54,453 bases of DNA from a virus. The DNA lies in the IMG/VR virus record IMGVR_UViG_3300046455_000446, positions 1 through 54,453 of that record, one strand, 5' to 3'. Below the pieces are notes generated by a model. It was not told where the DNA came from and ran no database searches. It was given only the letters and a program-made list of their open reading frames with translations. Below are positions 1 through 9,682 of the stretch, in pieces. The translations under genes were made by a program, and so were the position numbers. The stretch's first letter is position 1; every line of letters starts with the position of its first letter.

Positions 1-1
1 C

Positions 2-133
2 GCTGCCGAGATTAAATTCGCACTCGCACTTAAAGAGATGAATATGGAGATAAGGCAGCGAGAACCTGGGATGCAAACAACAATCCGCGTGAACTCCATC
101 AGCGCAGACTGCCCCATCTACAACCCAATCTGA
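2..133 (+). CDS. 3' end of tail-associated protein (second copy of the end of 53428-54438)
   Basis: This fragment encodes the last 43 residues of the 336-residue protein at 53428-54438 and is present only because the contig ends overlap. It should be merged with that gene when the circle is closed. Two bases separate its stop from the next start at 136. Confidence 0.9.
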   Translation, partial: AAEIKFALALKEMNMEIRQREPGMQTTIRVNSISADCPIYNPI

Positions 134-148
134 CTATGCCAGGCTTTC
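2..148. repeat. Terminal redundancy, left copy
   Basis: Bases 2-148 match 54307-54453. The only difference is position 22 (A here, G at 54327), a synonymous GCA/GCG alanine codon. The copy spans the end of one gene and the start of the next, so it most likely reflects contig circularity rather than a physical terminal repeat. Confidence 0.95.
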
Positions 149-717
149 GCGGCGAAATTACCCAACCCACGTCCAATCTAGGCGTGGGTAGCTACGCGAT
201 AAACGCGGCTATTCCGGGATTGTCCGGGTTAACTAAAAGCGCAACCGACATCATCAGCAACCTCCTCGGTGGCCTGCCCAGCGCGGACCAGGCGCGACAG
301 GAGAACGCGTACTTTGGCGCCGGTAGTGGCCTTGACCCAACCAGCGATTTCCTGCGCAACCGTGGATATGATTTGTATGGCCAGAAATCGGAGCAGCGCA
401 AACAGACCGGGCTACAGGATTTGCTATCGTTGATTGGTGGCTATTCCGGCACGGTTGCGCCGACTCCAGGACAGCAGATTGGCCAACAAGAGAGCCAGGC
501 TGACCGTGCCCAGCGCGCGTCAGAGGCGGCTATGCAGAACGCTTTGGCTACCCGCGGCCAGGATTTCCAGGAGAACAGCTACTGGGGCATTACTCCTAAA
601 GGCGTGCCCAGCTTCTGGGATATTCTGAATGGCATGGGTGGTCCGCAGGATGTGCACGAAGGTCAGATGATTGACCCGTATAGCCAACTTGGGAAGCTCA
701 TCCCTTATAAACCATAG
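136..717 (+). CDS. Virion-associated hypothetical protein, 193 aa
   Basis: I do not recognise a named domain. The protein has a small apolar N-terminal part (about residues 15-45), then a polar Gln/Arg-rich middle with an RNRGYDLYGQ stretch near residues 75-85. It lies between the tail protein genes and the giant internal protein gene, so a role as a small virion or head-tail protein is likely by position. The start is two bases after the stop of the previous gene. Confidence 0.75.
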   Translation: MPGFRGEITQPTSNLGVGSYAINAAIPGLSGLTKSATDIISNLLGGLPSADQARQENAYFGAGSGLDPTSDFLRNRGYDLYGQKSEQRKQTGLQDLLSLIGGYSGTVAPTPGQQIGQQESQADRAQRASEAAMQNALATRGQDFQENSYWGITPKGVPSFWDILNGMGGPQDVHEGQMIDPYSQLGKLIPYKP

Positions 718-726
718 GAATTATTT

Positions 727-1104
727 ATGGCGTATCTTAACGACATCATCGGCCTGCTGAGCCTGCGCGACAGGTACGGTCTGGAGAAGGGCCAGCTTGA
801 CCTTGGCCGTGAGCAACTGGCGCAGCGGGCGAAGGAGTTTCAGGACTCGCTGGGGCTGAGCGAACGTGAGGCTATGCGGGCTGCCCAGCAATGGCAGGAC
901 CAGTTTCAGGCGGCACAGGAGCGGAAAGCGTTTGAACAGCAACAGGAACAGAACCGCTATGGGCAGCAACTGGCGCAGCAGAATTTCCAGAATGTGTGGC
1001 AGTCCAGGCCAGAGGAGGCAGACATTCTCCGGTCGCTACTGAGCAATGCCAAGCTGGACAGGCCGCGAATAACAGCGGCGTACAATCCACGTCATCTGTA
1101 TTGA
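727..1104 (+). CDS. Gln-rich coiled-coil protein, 125 aa
   Basis: Residues 20-100 are strongly helical and rich in Gln, Glu, Arg and Ala, as expected for a coiled coil. No enzyme motif is visible. It sits 9 bases after the upstream gene and 3 bases before the next, inside the virion operon. It resembles in composition the small internal or ejection proteins that podoviruses encode next to their large internal protein, but this is an inference from context. Confidence 0.75.
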   Translation: MAYLNDIIGLLSLRDRYGLEKGQLDLGREQLAQRAKEFQDSLGLSEREAMRAAQQWQDQFQAAQERKAFEQQQEQNRYGQQLAQQNFQNVWQSRPEEADILRSLLSNAKLDRPRITAAYNPRHLY

Positions 1105-1107
1105 GCC

Positions 1108-1902
1108 ATGCCTTACCTGCCATTTCCAACGTCTGAGGCTGAGAGCAGCTATAATACGCCTGGCGAGATTAACCCTGGAATTACTCCGGGCGAATGGGCA
1201 ACCCTGCGCGGCCCGTTTCAACTTCCAAGTTCGGACTACAACCAAGCCTTGGCTGAACTGGATGCGCGCGAGGCTAATCCGCGCAGTGGAATCCCGGATG
1301 ATGAACTGGCCAACCTTACACTGGAGCGGGCGCTGAATGACCAGTTGTCTCCGTTCAATGTCGGGCTGGCGCTTGGGGCAAGGTCCATTACTGAAGGGCG
1401 GGCAATCACCCCAAGAGAGTCCTATATCAAATCTGGGAGCACAGTGCTCCAGCGTGACCCGCTCACGGGTGCGCTCAAGACTGTCTTTTCCGAGAAACCA
1501 AAGCCTGGATTGTCCGCGCTTGATAAGGCCAGGCTGGGCGATATTCAGGCGCAATTGAAGGCTGAGTATGCAGCTTACGCCAAGGCGACCGAGGATGACC
1601 AGAAAGCAGCTCACGCCAGAACGATTCGAGGCTTGCGCGAACAGTTGCTGGCTATGGCGGCTGAACCAGTAGCGGCCGCTCAGCCGGGGAGCCAGAGTTT
1701 TATGGTTGACCCAAACTCCATCCCGTCAGGCTCACCAGGGAATATGCAGTTCCCGCAGACCGCTCAAGACGTGAGTGCGCTGGATATGTTCGGGCGGCCC
1801 GGAACTCGTACGCCATTCGCGTTCTCCGGTGCCGCTGCGCCGCCTCCGGTTGCGGCACCAAGACGGCGCCGCTGGAACCCAACCACGGGACGATTTGAGT
1901 GA
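1108..1902 (+). CDS. Hypothetical virion protein, 264 aa
   Basis: The central half (about residues 100-190) is helical and charged. The C-terminal 80 residues are Pro/Ala/Gly-rich and end in a basic RRRRW patch. I do not recognise the family. It is 3 bases from each neighbour in the operon that leads to the 1538-residue protein, so it is probably another internal or ejected component. Confidence 0.75.
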   Translation: MPYLPFPTSEAESSYNTPGEINPGITPGEWATLRGPFQLPSSDYNQALAELDAREANPRSGIPDDELANLTLERALNDQLSPFNVGLALGARSITEGRAITPRESYIKSGSTVLQRDPLTGALKTVFSEKPKPGLSALDKARLGDIQAQLKAEYAAYAKATEDDQKAAHARTIRGLREQLLAMAAEPVAAAQPGSQSFMVDPNSIPSGSPGNMQFPQTAQDVSALDMFGRPGTRTPFAFSGAAAPPPVAAPRRRRWNPTTGRFE

Positions 1903-1905
1903 GCG

Positions 1906-4900
1906 ATGCCCAGCCAGATTATCCAAGTAGGTGATGAAGAATTGGAATTTCCATCCGAGATGCAGGATGATGAAATCCAAGCCATCCTGAGCCGGGAATA
2001 TCGAACCCCGAAAACTTCCATTGGTCCGACTGAGACTTCGTTTGAGTCAACAGGCCCAGCCGATTTCCAGTTTGAGCCAGCAGACATTTTAGGCGAATCA
2101 GTCCGACAGCTTCCAGACTTTCAGGCAACCACCCGTGGCGGACCACGGCTTCAGCTTCCAGAGGCTAACGTAGCCGCTCAATCAGCCCTTGGTGAGCTTG
2201 GCGGGGTTGCTGGTGATGTTCTAACCCATCCCAGCCCGATACCGACACCGTTCCCCGAGATTGCCAAGGACGAGAATCCATTTGTTGCTGCTGGTAAAGA
2301 AGTGGTCAATCTGGCTGTTGGGGTGCCTCAGTTCTTCACAACCACCCCCGGCATTGCGGCGGCAGGCGGTGCCACAGTTGCTCCCGGCTTGGTATCTGGA
2401 TTGTTCACAGCCGACCTGCTCAAGACATTGGGCAAGCAAATCAAAGACACCTACAGCAATTGGTCCAATATGACCGGTGCACAGAAGGCCATTGCCGTTA
2501 CGGACTTGATAGGTACTGGCGCCTTTGCTGCACTCACAGCCAAACACGCTGGCAAGAGCGCGCTGGATTTTGCAGAACAAAATGTTCCGCGCGGAACAGG
2601 AATTTCACCAGAACAGCCACCATTAACCCCGGAGGATATTTATGCCGGCCCGCAGCCAAGCTCAGAGAGCGTACTTGAACCTGAAGTTCGGGCACGCCTG
2701 GACGAAGAAACACGGATTCGACAACAAGGGGAAACTCCCGAGCCACGTCCACCGGCTGATGTCGGAGGGGATGTCGTCCCCATCGAAGAAGCGCCGCCGC
2801 CAGCGCCGGAAGTAGCACCAGAACTGCCGCCGCTCATCCCGGGCGATAGGTTGGTAACAATCCGGCGCGCGGACGGCACGGAATACACAGCCGCCTATAG
2901 TGACAAGGCGTGGGACATCAATGGCGAACAGGTGCCAGCCATCAGCAGGGCCAAGGACGGTGCGTGGTCCACGGGCGGGCTGGAGCCGGGCGAGGCCATC
3001 ATTGAGCAAACACCACCAGCCAAGCCGCCACCCGCAGACTACACCGGCGAACCCGGCGAAGTGGCGGTCACGGGCGAGGAGTTGCAGCAGCCGAAGCCTC
3101 CAGCCGGGCAATTCATCACTGTGCCTGCCGGCAACGCTCCCCCTGTTGAGCCAGCGCCTGTTGAGCCCGTAAAACGACAGCCTCTGAACATGGCCGGACA
3201 GGTGCGGCAGAAGCGCGCTCCGTTTGCTGGTCCACCTGCATTTGAAACGCTGCACCCAAAGTCCCAGGAAAGGTTTAATGCGGCATGGGAAGCCAAGGAT
3301 GGTCCGGCAATGGTGCAACTGCTGGACATTGCTAACAAGGGACTGCGTGGCGAGTTCGCCAAACGGACAGGGATTAAATTGCCCAACACGCAAGGCGGCA
3401 CCAAGGCCACTGTTGAGTCGTGGGCTAAAGGTGCATTTGACAAGACAGCGCAGCCCACCCCACCCCCCGCCACGCCGGCGCAGGCTGCGGGGAAGGTGCA
3501 GGAGCAGGTTAAAGCAGAGCTGAAATCAGCCGAAGAACATACAAGTAAAGCTGCGGTTGAAGCTGAAAAAGCAGTGGTGGCTTGGGCAACCCACGTTGAA
3601 GATGTTGTTAATCCTCTCAAGGCAAAAATTCGCAAGATTCAGTCTGAAGTTGGCCAGATGGCCGCTGATGCACGAAGAACTAAACCGGAAGTCAAAGGCA
3701 AGCAGCACCTGACCAAGAAGAAGTTTTTGGAGCAGTATGGTGTGGCCACAATGGATGAGGCTAACTCGCTGTACAAATCCAAGAACGCAGAATGGGCTGA
3801 TTTGGAAAAGCAGCTTGAAGAGGCTGAATCAAAACGCAAAGAACTTGAAGCTACAAAAGAGCGTAGGTCCAAGGAATGGTCGTCAGCCGCAACTCGTGCT
3901 GGTGAGCTAAGGCGTACAGTATTCCCAAAGGTGCGAGAGGGTGACGTGGGCCAACCCACCCCCGCCGCAGCCCCGTCGCCAGCCGTCAAGCCGGTGGAGG
4001 GGGAGTCGCCAATCGGGATGGGCGGTGCGGTCCCGTCTGAGTTCGAGCAGCAGCCCGGCACGGCTACTTCGATTAAGAATGCCATCGTGGACAAGGAGCG
4101 AGCAGCACGCGGGCTTCCAGCAGCCATGCAGCCTGCTAGGCGCACGTTCCAACAGGTGTGGGACCAGACCATGGCCAAGATTGACCATGACCCGGGCTAC
4201 CAAGACCGGCTACTGACCGAACTGGAAAAGAAATCTCGTGCCCTGACAGATGGCGAGGATGCTGCGCTGCTCCATCGCCAGATTGACCTTCAAAACGAGT
4301 ACGGCAAAGCCACGCGCGACTTGGCCCAGGCGTTTGAGGACGGCCGCACAGACGCAGTAGCCGCCGAACAGGCTCGAGTACAGGCATTGAGCGACCAGTT
4401 GCTGCGGGTGTATGAAGTCGGAAAGAAGGTCGGCACCGAGACTGGCCGTGGATTGGCTGCCCGTAAGATGATGGCTTTGGAAGATTTCTCGCTGGCCAAG
4501 ATGGAACTGGATAAGCGAATGGCCAAGGGTGGCCGTCCCCTGACGCCGGATGAACGCGCAGAGGTTGTGCGGCTCAATAAGAAGATTGAGGACACCCAGA
4601 AAGCCTTTGACGATTACGTTGCTGCTACTGAAGCACGAGACTCTGAACGAGCTATCAAGGAAGCATTGGGCCAAGTCGAAGCAGAGGCCAAGAAATCCAA
4701 GCCGGGTAAACAGAAGCCTACGGGTGACGTTAAGGCTGATGTGACCGAAAAGATTCGCACTCGTGTTGCCGAAGGCGAGCAGGCCAGCATTACATCCTTG
4801 GTTCAAAAGCTTGCGAGAGCCTTCATTGAAAGTGGAGTCCGAGGCCGGGACGCTCTAATTGACGCTGTGCATGAAGTGCTACAGGAAATCATTCCAGGTA

Positions 4901-6522
4901 TTACTCGCCGCCAAACGATGGACGCCATTAGTGGCTATGGCGATTTCAGGCAACTAACCAAGGACGAAATCAGTGTGAAGTTGCGTGACCTTAAAGGTCA
5001 GATGCAGCAAGTGGCCAAGTTGGAGGACATGCAAGCTGGCCGTCCACCGCTCAAGACCGGATTGGAGCGAAGAATACCAAGCCCAGAAGAAAGCCGTCTG
5101 ATTAAGCTGGTCAATGATGCCAAGAACGAGTTTCAAGTACCAATTTCTGACCCAAACACGCAACTGAAGTCATCACTGGACACGCTGAAGACTCGGATGA
5201 AGAACCGCCGTGTTGAGTTGGAGGGGATGCTTGCCAGAAAAGAGTTCGCCCGCAAACCCAAGCGCACAGTCCAGATGGACCCCGAGGCAAACCGTCTGCA
5301 TTTCGAGATGTCCAAGGCCAAGGCTGCCTGGCATGAAGCCATGATGAAGGACAGGCTGGCCAATCGAAGTGTGCCAGCAAAGATTTTCGGTTATGGAGCC
5401 GAGTTGCTGAACACAGCCCGCGCAATCAAGACCAGCGCAGACCTTTCCGCCGTGCTACGACAGGGCGGCTTCATAGCTTTTGCTCATCCCATCAGAGCAG
5501 CCAAGTCATTTCCAGCCATGTTCAAGGCTTTCCGGTCTGAGGCCGGCCAACATGCCGTCAACGAGCAGATAATGGCTCGAAAGAATTATCCGCTCTACAA
5601 CCAGTCAGGGCTTTACCTGTCCGAGCATGGCCAGAAACTGTCTCAGATGGAGGAAGCGTACATGGCGAGATGGGCCGAGAAGATTCCATTGGTGGCTGGC
5701 TCTCAGCGGGCCTACGTCACCTTCCTTAACAAGCTTCGGGCAGATTCATTCGATGCCATGGCTAACTCTCTGGCCCGGAGCCGGGAGTTAACACCCAATG
5801 AGGCCAAGGTAATTTCCAACTTCATCAACGTGGCAACTGGCCGTGGTAACTTTGGGATGAAAGACAACGCCCTGGTCGGCCTGAACACCGTTTTCTTTGC
5901 ACCGCGTTACGTTGCCAGCCGATTTCAATTGCTGGCTGGACAGCCCCTATGGACACGCAAAGGCGCCTACGAGGGCACTGGCGCCGCCCGGGCTCAGGTT
6001 GCCAAGGAATACGCCCGCTTCCTTGCCGGTGCCGCCGTGGTCTATGGTTTGGCCATGATGGATGGGGCTCAAGTTGAGAACGACCCACGCTCAACCGACT
6101 TTGGGAAACTGAAGTACGGCAATACAAGGGTTGACCCCATGGCCGGATTGCTCCAAAACACCGTCCTATTGTCCAAACTGACCAGTGGAGAGAAAAAGAC
6201 TCTGAGAGGAAAGGTTGTCCCCCTGCGAGGACCGAAAGTCCCATACGCTGGAGAAACCATTCCCGACACACTCATGCGCTTTGGCCGCACGAAGCTCAGT
6301 CCTGCGTTTGGAACCGGCGTAAACATCCTGGCTCAAAAGGATTTGGTCGGACAGCCAGTCACTGTTAAGTCCGAGCTTGGAAACATGCTCACACCGCTGG
6401 CTGCATCCGACATTTACAAGGCGCTTCTTGACCAAGGGCTGGACCGTGGCGCCGCCCTGTCTATCCTGTCCATCTTCGGCATGGGCTTGCAGACTTACGA
6501 CGCGAACAAATCCAAGCAATGA
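1906..6522 (+). CDS. Giant internal virion / DNA-ejection protein, 1538 aa
   Basis: The N-terminus (residues 3-28) has the acidic motif ending in DDEIQAIL that often opens large phage internal proteins. Residues 70-170 contain apolar segments that could insert into a membrane. Residues 200-480 are Pro/Ala/Glu-rich linkers, and residues 530-1130 are long charged helices. Residues about 1160-1530 look like the C-terminal domain of large polyvalent phage proteins: an apolar segment near 1365-1385, an FGRTKLSP motif and a final FGMGLQTYD. I see no lysozyme or protease catalytic motif. It is the largest gene and ends the virion run. It is most likely packaged in the head and ejected with DNA. Confidence 0.85.
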   Translation: MPSQIIQVGDEELEFPSEMQDDEIQAILSREYRTPKTSIGPTETSFESTGPADFQFEPADILGESVRQLPDFQATTRGGPRLQLPEANVAAQSALGELGGVAGDVLTHPSPIPTPFPEIAKDENPFVAAGKEVVNLAVGVPQFFTTTPGIAAAGGATVAPGLVSGLFTADLLKTLGKQIKDTYSNWSNMTGAQKAIAVTDLIGTGAFAALTAKHAGKSALDFAEQNVPRGTGISPEQPPLTPEDIYAGPQPSSESVLEPEVRARLDEETRIRQQGETPEPRPPADVGGDVVPIEEAPPPAPEVAPELPPLIPGDRLVTIRRADGTEYTAAYSDKAWDINGEQVPAISRAKDGAWSTGGLEPGEAIIEQTPPAKPPPADYTGEPGEVAVTGEELQQPKPPAGQFITVPAGNAPPVEPAPVEPVKRQPLNMAGQVRQKRAPFAGPPAFETLHPKSQERFNAAWEAKDGPAMVQLLDIANKGLRGEFAKRTGIKLPNTQGGTKATVESWAKGAFDKTAQPTPPPATPAQAAGKVQEQVKAELKSAEEHTSKAAVEAEKAVVAWATHVEDVVNPLKAKIRKIQSEVGQMAADARRTKPEVKGKQHLTKKKFLEQYGVATMDEANSLYKSKNAEWADLEKQLEEAESKRKELEATKERRSKEWSSAATRAGELRRTVFPKVREGDVGQPTPAAAPSPAVKPVEGESPIGMGGAVPSEFEQQPGTATSIKNAIVDKERAARGLPAAMQPARRTFQQVWDQTMAKIDHDPGYQDRLLTELEKKSRALTDGEDAALLHRQIDLQNEYGKATRDLAQAFEDGRTDAVAAEQARVQALSDQLLRVYEVGKKVGTETGRGLAARKMMALEDFSLAKMELDKRMAKGGRPLTPDERAEVVRLNKKIEDTQKAFDDYVAATEARDSERAIKEALGQVEAEAKKSKPGKQKPTGDVKADVTEKIRTRVAEGEQASITSLVQKLARAFIESGVRGRDALIDAVHEVLQEIIPGITRRQTMDAISGYGDFRQLTKDEISVKLRDLKGQMQQVAKLEDMQAGRPPLKTGLERRIPSPEESRLIKLVNDAKNEFQVPISDPNTQLKSSLDTLKTRMKNRRVELEGMLARKEFARKPKRTVQMDPEANRLHFEMSKAKAAWHEAMMKDRLANRSVPAKIFGYGAELLNTARAIKTSADLSAVLRQGGFIAFAHPIRAAKSFPAMFKAFRSEAGQHAVNEQIMARKNYPLYNQSGLYLSEHGQKLSQMEEAYMARWAEKIPLVAGSQRAYVTFLNKLRADSFDAMANSLARSRELTPNEAKVISNFINVATGRGNFGMKDNALVGLNTVFFAPRYVASRFQLLAGQPLWTRKGAYEGTGAARAQVAKEYARFLAGAAVVYGLAMMDGAQVENDPRSTDFGKLKYGNTRVDPMAGLLQNTVLLSKLTSGEKKTLRGKVVPLRGPKVPYAGETIPDTLMRFGRTKLSPAFGTGVNILAQKDLVGQPVTVKSELGNMLTPLAASDIYKALLDQGLDRGAALSILSIFGMGLQTYDANKSKQ

Positions 6523-6950
6523 GCCATCCGTTCAAATTGATTCGGACGAACGGCACGTTAATACCAGGCGGTTTCAAGTTTTCCGACCCTATCACTGGGA
6601 AGCAATATTCGGATATGCACACCCTGTTCCCCAGCCGGGTGCTGGAGATAATCAGAGACAGGCGAGCGAATTCAAGATTGTTCACAGACCAGAAGTTTGT
6701 GGACGAAATTCATGTAGCCGATGAACTGAGCATTCAGAACTGTGCCCGGCTGAAGAACAACCCCTTGCTCTGCGGAAATGGTTTGCCACGAGTCAACGGA
6801 CCCGTGGACGCTGCGCCGGTTATGGCTGTGGGGAGGACTTGCAGGTTCTGTGGCGGGACCGAACTGACTGAGATTGTGTGCGCCACTTGCAGCGGCCGGC
6901 GCATCACAGGGTACAAATGCACCAAATGCCAAAAAGAAAATCCGCGCTGA
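6519..6950 (+). CDS. Zinc-ribbon protein, 143 aa
   Basis: The N-terminal 85 residues have no recognised fold. The last 40 residues carry three CxxC pairs (CRFCGG, CATCSG, CTKCQK), which suggests two zinc-binding knuckles. The start overlaps the stop of the giant internal protein as ATGA, so translation is coupled. It may be a late structural or regulatory protein. The function is unknown. Confidence 0.75.
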   Translation: MSHPFKLIRTNGTLIPGGFKFSDPITGKQYSDMHTLFPSRVLEIIRDRRANSRLFTDQKFVDEIHVADELSIQNCARLKNNPLLCGNGLPRVNGPVDAAPVMAVGRTCRFCGGTELTEIVCATCSGRRITGYKCTKCQKENPR

Positions 6951-6953
6951 CCA

Positions 6954-7229
6954 ATGACTGAATCCATAGCCGTCCTTGCCAGAGCACCATTCCCAACCAA
7001 GCGAGGCGTGAAATTCGTTGACCTGACAGGGCGAGTGTTCGGACAGCTTAACGTCATTGGCTTCTACGATGTTGTTAACAACCGTTCGAGGTGGCGCTGC
7101 CGGTGTAGTTGCGGGGAAATAACGATAGTAAGTGCTAAAAACTTTAGAAGCACCAGGTCGTGCGGACACATTCGTTCAGAGCGAGGCCGGCAAATGCTGA
7201 CCAACTACTGGCGGTCCAAGCGCGCGTGA
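6954..7229 (+). CDS. Stand-alone zinc/DNA-binding module of an HNH-type endonuclease, 91 aa
   Basis: Residues about 20-75 match the N-terminal module of the HNH endonucleases at 23614-24312 and 48807-49454: a GxxFGxLxVI strand, then CRCSCG and SCGH. The HNH catalytic part is missing. It could be a decayed homing endonuclease or a small DNA-binding protein kept for another role. The frame is intact and its stop overlaps the next start as GTGA, which argues that it is translated. Confidence 0.7.
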   Translation: MTESIAVLARAPFPTKRGVKFVDLTGRVFGQLNVIGFYDVVNNRSRWRCRCSCGEITIVSAKNFRSTRSCGHIRSERGRQMLTNYWRSKRA

Positions 7230-7954
7230 CTGGCAGCCCCATCATCACGGTCGGCAAGACCAGGTTTCTTAACGTGCCATTTGCGGACACCGTGATTAGC
7301 GAAATCTTTGTCGACGATGTTTACCGCCTAGCCTCTATCCCAGATGGGTCCATCGTAATTGATGTTGGTGCCTTCTATGGTGAGTTTGGTCTAATCTGTG
7401 CCGTGGAGAAAAAGTGCTTGGTGCTAGCCATAGAACCCAACTCGGAAAGTTTTGCTGTCTGTTCTGCCAACTGCATTATTAACCCAGGCTTGAAGTACTT
7501 TGGCGGCTCCACCAACCAGAACTATCCCGGAGCAATCGTTGTCACCCAATGCGCCATTGCTAAGGCCGACCGTGCTGGGCAACTGTACATCCAGCACAAG
7601 CATCCTGCGGGTTGCTCGCTGTATCCCCACGATGGTTGCGAACGCTCTGAGGCTGTCCAGTGCCTTACCCTGTCATCTCAGATAGAACGCGCGCAGTCGT
7701 TGTTCGGCTACCAGCATCCAGTCTGTGTTAAGCTGGACTGCGAAGGTGCCGAGCGGGAGATATTTGAGGATTTGGACTGGCTAAAGCCGGTCAGCATCGT
7801 CACCCTTGAGTGGCATAATCACGACGGTCATCTTTACGCTGCAATGTTGGACGAGCTAGGATTCCACGTGGAACTTGAAGGCGGTGGCCCCAAGCCTAGG
7901 CCGCCGTGGGATAGTAGCCTTGGCGGTGGTCTGTTGTTTGCCGAACGGAAATGA
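7226..7954 (+). CDS. FkbM-family SAM-dependent methyltransferase, 242 aa
   Basis: Residues 44-56 form the SAM-binding motif I (VIDVGAFYGEFGL). Residues 169-176 (KLDCEGAE) are the acidic motif typical of FkbM methyltransferases, which usually O-methylate sugars or glycans. I chose the GTG start at 7226 because it overlaps the preceding stop as GTGA. A longer reading from 7160 would overlap the upstream gene by 70 bases. It is followed with a 4-base overlap by a glycosyltransferase, so the two probably act on the same glycan. Confidence 0.8.
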   Translation: MTGSPIITVGKTRFLNVPFADTVISEIFVDDVYRLASIPDGSIVIDVGAFYGEFGLICAVEKKCLVLAIEPNSESFAVCSANCIINPGLKYFGGSTNQNYPGAIVVTQCAIAKADRAGQLYIQHKHPAGCSLYPHDGCERSEAVQCLTLSSQIERAQSLFGYQHPVCVKLDCEGAEREIFEDLDWLKPVSIVTLEWHNHDGHLYAAMLDELGFHVELEGGGPKPRPPWDSSLGGGLLFAERK

Positions 7955-8865
7955 ACAAGAGTCTTTCGATAGCCTACATCACTGCGCGTGATAATCCTGA
8001 GTTCGACTGGTTTCTGGACAGCCTGAAATTGCAGGTCAAGCCAGAGGACCAGATTGAAGTCATCATCTGCGATTTGTTTTACTCAAGGCGACCCACGGCA
8101 ATTGATACGACCAAGTATCCATTCAAGATTATCCATTGCGCACCTAAACCCTGCATTTGGCAAGGTGAACAGCGCATCACTAAACAAGATTGGTGGGCAA
8201 AATCGAATTCGACAAATACTTGCATCTGTCGTGCGAGCCATGACTGGCTGGCCTGTGTGGATGACCGCTGCGTGCTCATGCCTGGATGGCTGGACGCCAT
8301 TGACCGGGCCATGCAGGGCGGCTACATCGTCTGCGGCACCTATGAGAAGCACACAGGGATGCAGGTTGAGAATGGCCAAATAATAAATCCGGGCGCCTTG
8401 ACTGGCGCCGACCATCGCCGCTCCTCCTGCAATGGAGAACTGATGCAGTGCTACGGCCAGTGGTTCTTTGGCTGCTGCTTCGCGCTGCCGCTGGAAACGG
8501 CACTGGCAGTTAACGGGTTTTCTGAAGCTCTTGACGGACTGTCGTCGGAAGATACGCAGTTCGGCTCTATGTTGGAAGCCAACGCATTCAGGATTTTCTT
8601 TGACCCGAAATTCCAAATCATCGAGGACCGCACACCGGGGCTCTGTGAGCCAGCCATGCGCCGGGAATCTAAGGAAAAGAAGCCCAATGACCCAAAAGAC
8701 AAAGGGCATGAGGCAATCAGAAGGTTCTACGGCCGCAGGGAAACTGACAACCCATATAGGATTCGGGAATTGAGGGAGTCTATTCTGGCAGGAGCCGACT
8801 TCCCGCCAGTAAGAGGAGGAGAGCACCGAGACTGGTTTGACAATATGCTTATCTCTGAGATGTGA
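7951..8865 (+). CDS. GT2-like glycosyltransferase, 304 aa
   Basis: This looks like a GT-A fold nucleotide-sugar transferase. The N-terminus SIAYITARDN starts the fold. VDDR at 103-106 stands in the metal/nucleotide-binding DXD position and is followed by a PGWL stretch. The later FGCCFALP and SSED stretches (about 170-205) match the acceptor-side ED motif of GT2 enzymes. It is coupled to the FkbM gene (ATGA) and followed by a small gene. The donor sugar cannot be told from sequence. Confidence 0.75.
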   Translation: MNKSLSIAYITARDNPEFDWFLDSLKLQVKPEDQIEVIICDLFYSRRPTAIDTTKYPFKIIHCAPKPCIWQGEQRITKQDWWAKSNSTNTCICRASHDWLACVDDRCVLMPGWLDAIDRAMQGGYIVCGTYEKHTGMQVENGQIINPGALTGADHRRSSCNGELMQCYGQWFFGCCFALPLETALAVNGFSEALDGLSSEDTQFGSMLEANAFRIFFDPKFQIIEDRTPGLCEPAMRRESKEKKPNDPKDKGHEAIRRFYGRRETDNPYRIRELRESILAGADFPPVRGGEHRDWFDNMLISEM

Positions 8866-9083
8866 TGAAAGTGCGCGTCAAAATGGAAGTCGTTCAGGTG
8901 AAGAAATCCCAGTACAAGGAGAAGGTGAAATTGCAGGCTGTGTACTCAGACCACCCTAGCGAAAATCCATGCTCATCCGGTAGTCCAAAGGGCACTTGCA
9001 AAATAACCATAGACCGCGAGGAAGCATTTGGGCTGTTGCTCCCCGGCGAATGTTACTTCATTGATTTCACCAAGGCCGAATGA
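8865..9083 (+). CDS. Small conserved phage protein, 72 aa
   Basis: A compact beta-rich protein: basic KVRVKMEV opening, a Ser/Gly/Pro-rich loop, then a PGECYFIDFT ending. It resembles a widespread family of about 75-residue phage hypotheticals, and I cannot name a function. The ATG start at 8865 shares a TGATG with the previous stop, and GTG at 8862 is also possible. It ends 4 bases into the next glycosyltransferase gene. Confidence 0.7.
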   Translation: MKVRVKMEVVQVKKSQYKEKVKLQAVYSDHPSENPCSSGSPKGTCKITIDREEAFGLLLPGECYFIDFTKAE

Positions 9084-9682
9084 AGCTGTGCACCATCCTC
9101 ATCCCCACGCGCAAACGTGTCCCAAGGCTGCTCCATACCATCGAGTCCATCCGTAGCACCAGCAAGCTTGAGAACGTGGACATCTGCCTGCGTCTGGACG
9201 AGGACGACCACGAAACGATTGGGGCGCTCTGCCAGATTGTAACCCGGGCCAAACAGGTTCGGATTATGATTGGCCCGCGCTATGGCGGCTACAGCTCAGT
9301 GGCCACGTTCTGCAATGAGATGGCTGCTATGGCTGACTCCAAATGGCTCTGCCCAATCAATGATGACGTTACTGTGGAGGGCTCAGGCTGGGATGATGAA
9401 CTGGCCACTGTTAAAACGGGTATCGCTTGGCCACGCGGTTACACGCTGGGAGGGTCAGCCTACAAGAATCCAGGCTGTGGCTGGTACATTCCATTCATTC
9501 CAAAGGAAATCTGGACCAAGTTGGGACCAGTGCATAACCCAGTGGACGCCTGGTGGCACAAGACTTGGAAGGAGCACGGCTGGCATGTCACCACGCTTAC
9601 AAGGCTCACCATGAATCATGCGCGCGAGAGTGAGGATTTGTTGGAGGCTGAACGGGCTAGGGACCCGATTATAGCCGTTTGA
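9080..9682 (+). CDS. GT2-like glycosyltransferase, 200 aa
   Basis: Residues 4-10 (CTILIPT) start a GT-A fold, RLDEDD at 38-43 is a donor-site acidic motif, and INDD at 93-96 fits the metal-binding DXD position. It is shorter than most GT2 enzymes but looks complete. It is the last plus-strand gene of the block, and its 3' end overlaps the convergent methyltransferase gene by 14 bases, leaving no room for an intergenic terminator. Confidence 0.7.
   Translation: MKLCTILIPTRKRVPRLLHTIESIRSTSKLENVDICLRLDEDDHETIGALCQIVTRAKQVRIMIGPRYGGYSSVATFCNEMAAMADSKWLCPINDDVTVEGSGWDDELATVKTGIAWPRGYTLGGSAYKNPGCGWYIPFIPKEIWTKLGPVHNPVDAWWHKTWKEHGWHVTTLTRLTMNHARESEDLLEAERARDPIIAV

Noticed and set aside
8083-8826. 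247-residue minus-strand frame
   Set aside because: Mirror of the GT2-like glycosyltransferase gene.
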